Assembly (NCBI RefSeq): GCF_963576545.1
Contig: NW_026870601.1
Coordinates: 371,431-435,430 of the forward strand
DNA length: 64,000 nt
Reading direction: 5' to 3'
Source of the DNA: Limanda limanda
Taxonomy: Eukaryota; Chordata; Actinopteri; Pleuronectiformes; Pleuronectidae
The notes beneath the pieces were generated by a model. That model ran no database searches, was not told where the DNA came from, and was given only the letters and a program-made list of their open reading frames with translations. This document shows positions 63,801 to 64,000 of the stretch, piece after piece. The number at the start of each line of letters is the position of its first letter. The first letter of the stretch is position 1. A program made the position numbers and the translations under genes.

Positions 63801-64000
63801 GGATGAAAGCACATAGGAGAAAGAGATATTCTTGAATAACTTTTTTTGTGAAGGTCGGAGAGACTTGCAAGTAGGCTCTACCCCCACTAAATGGGGTAGC
63901 GCGCATCGATCGGTACCATCCTTGAGCTTCTCCGACTTTCGGAAGGGTTAGGGTTAGGGTTAGGGATGAAAGCACATAGGAGAAAGAGATATTCTTGAAT
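62702..64000 (+). repeat. Higher-order repeat, start of copy 5
   Basis: A GCAG B monomer starts it, followed by A monomers carrying ATCGATCAG near 62938 and 63103, as in copies 1 to 3. The extra A of the diagnostic B is absent (CCCCCAAATC), either truly or through sequence error. The B at 63511 is 153 bp. The window ends inside this copy, with 13 bases of a new monomer at 63988-64000. Confidence 0.65.

Larger units (their letters stand above)
1..64000 (+). repeat. A/B telomere-motif satellite array (whole window)
   Basis: The whole window is a head-to-tail array of two related monomers, A (163 bp) and B (155 bp), all in one orientation. No unique sequence interrupts it and both window edges cut through a monomer. 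I count 90 complete B and about 307 complete A monomers. The number of A monomers before each successive B reads: 1,4,1,2,2,4,1,2,4,9,2,4,4,4,1,2,7,6,3,9,5,3,2,4,3,4,4,1,1,2,4,9,1,4,9,2,3,4,1,2,7,8,4,1,2,4,7,4,4,1,1,2,4,9,4,10,4,1,2,3,2,1,4,2,4,2,4,3,2,1,2,2,2,4,2,5,2,4,2,5,2,4,2,4,2,4,2,2,2,4, then 2 more A. The TTAGGG content points to a eukaryote and suggests a subtelomeric or interstitial-telomeric block; that location is inference, since no flank or pure telomere is present. Confidence 0.97.

Noticed and set aside
421..63975. Hundreds of minus-strand open reading frames of 60 to 320 codons
   Set aside because: They are all translations of the same A and B monomers, overlap each other in two frames, end wherever A-A junctions shift the frame, and encode low-complexity LTLTL or NPNPN from the hexamers. 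None has a recognisable domain, so they are repeat by-products.
1..64000. CRISPR array
   Set aside because: Regular spacing is present, but the whole 163- and 155-bp units are repeated and there are no unique spacers, leader or cas genes; the telomeric hexamers also point to a eukaryote.
1..64000. Transposable element or LTR tandem array
   Set aside because: No reverse transcriptase, transposase, terminal repeats or target-site duplications are seen; units are too short and contiguous.
1..64000. rRNA, tRNA or other known RNA gene repeats
   Set aside because: The monomers do not resemble 5S rRNA, tRNA or snRNA: no A/B-box tRNA promoter pair or 5S internal control region was recognised.

Overview
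The window holds no gene that I can support. It is one uninterrupted head-to-tail satellite DNA array running past both edges. Two related monomers, here called A (163 bp) and B (155 bp), alternate irregularly. Using the start of the shared GATATTC box as monomer start, I count 90 complete B monomers and about 307 complete A monomers, plus fragments at both ends. All lie on the same strand. I see no transposon, unique spacer, RNA gene or inversion.

Each A monomer carries three perfect TTAGGG hexamers preceded by GGG, so the window has roughly 900 TTAGGG copies in about 300 short islands. TTAGGG is the telomere repeat of vertebrates, many other animals, many fungi, kinetoplastids, several algal and stramenopile lineages and some plants. 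The window is therefore very probably eukaryotic, and a subtelomeric or interstitial-telomeric heterochromatin block is the natural reading. The species cannot be read from it. A and B align without gaps over positions 1-120 (97/120 identical by my count). They then carry different 3' modules: A has the telomeric tract plus a linker (43 bp), B an unrelated 35 bp segment.

Layout: 1-40 is the tail of a B monomer. From 41 to about 48.7 kb the array is an irregular mosaic in which B monomers are always separated by 1 to 10 A monomers. Blocks of 1 to 9 kb recur at long range: 3.9-12.4 kb matches 23.7-31.6 kb, 18.2-23.4 kb matches 35.3-40.5 kb, and a 954-bp cassette occurs four times. A 1,445-bp unit is directly duplicated at 16.8-19.7 kb. 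From 52.4 kb a regular higher-order repeat of 2,740 bp (4 B + 13 A) takes over, with two full copies followed by progressively shorter ones. From about 60.09 kb to 63.8 kb there is a sudden burst of single-base insertions and deletions, which looks more like unpolished sequence than biology.

The minus strand shows long open frames because A plus B is 318 bp, a multiple of three, and both monomers happen to be open in one frame. I regard these as by-products of the repeat. The points most worth following are the one-quadruplex-per-monomer telomeric island, the inverted-repeat boxes kept in both monomers, the strict absence of adjacent B monomers, and the nested duplication history. All counts and coordinates were made by eye and should be confirmed by computation.
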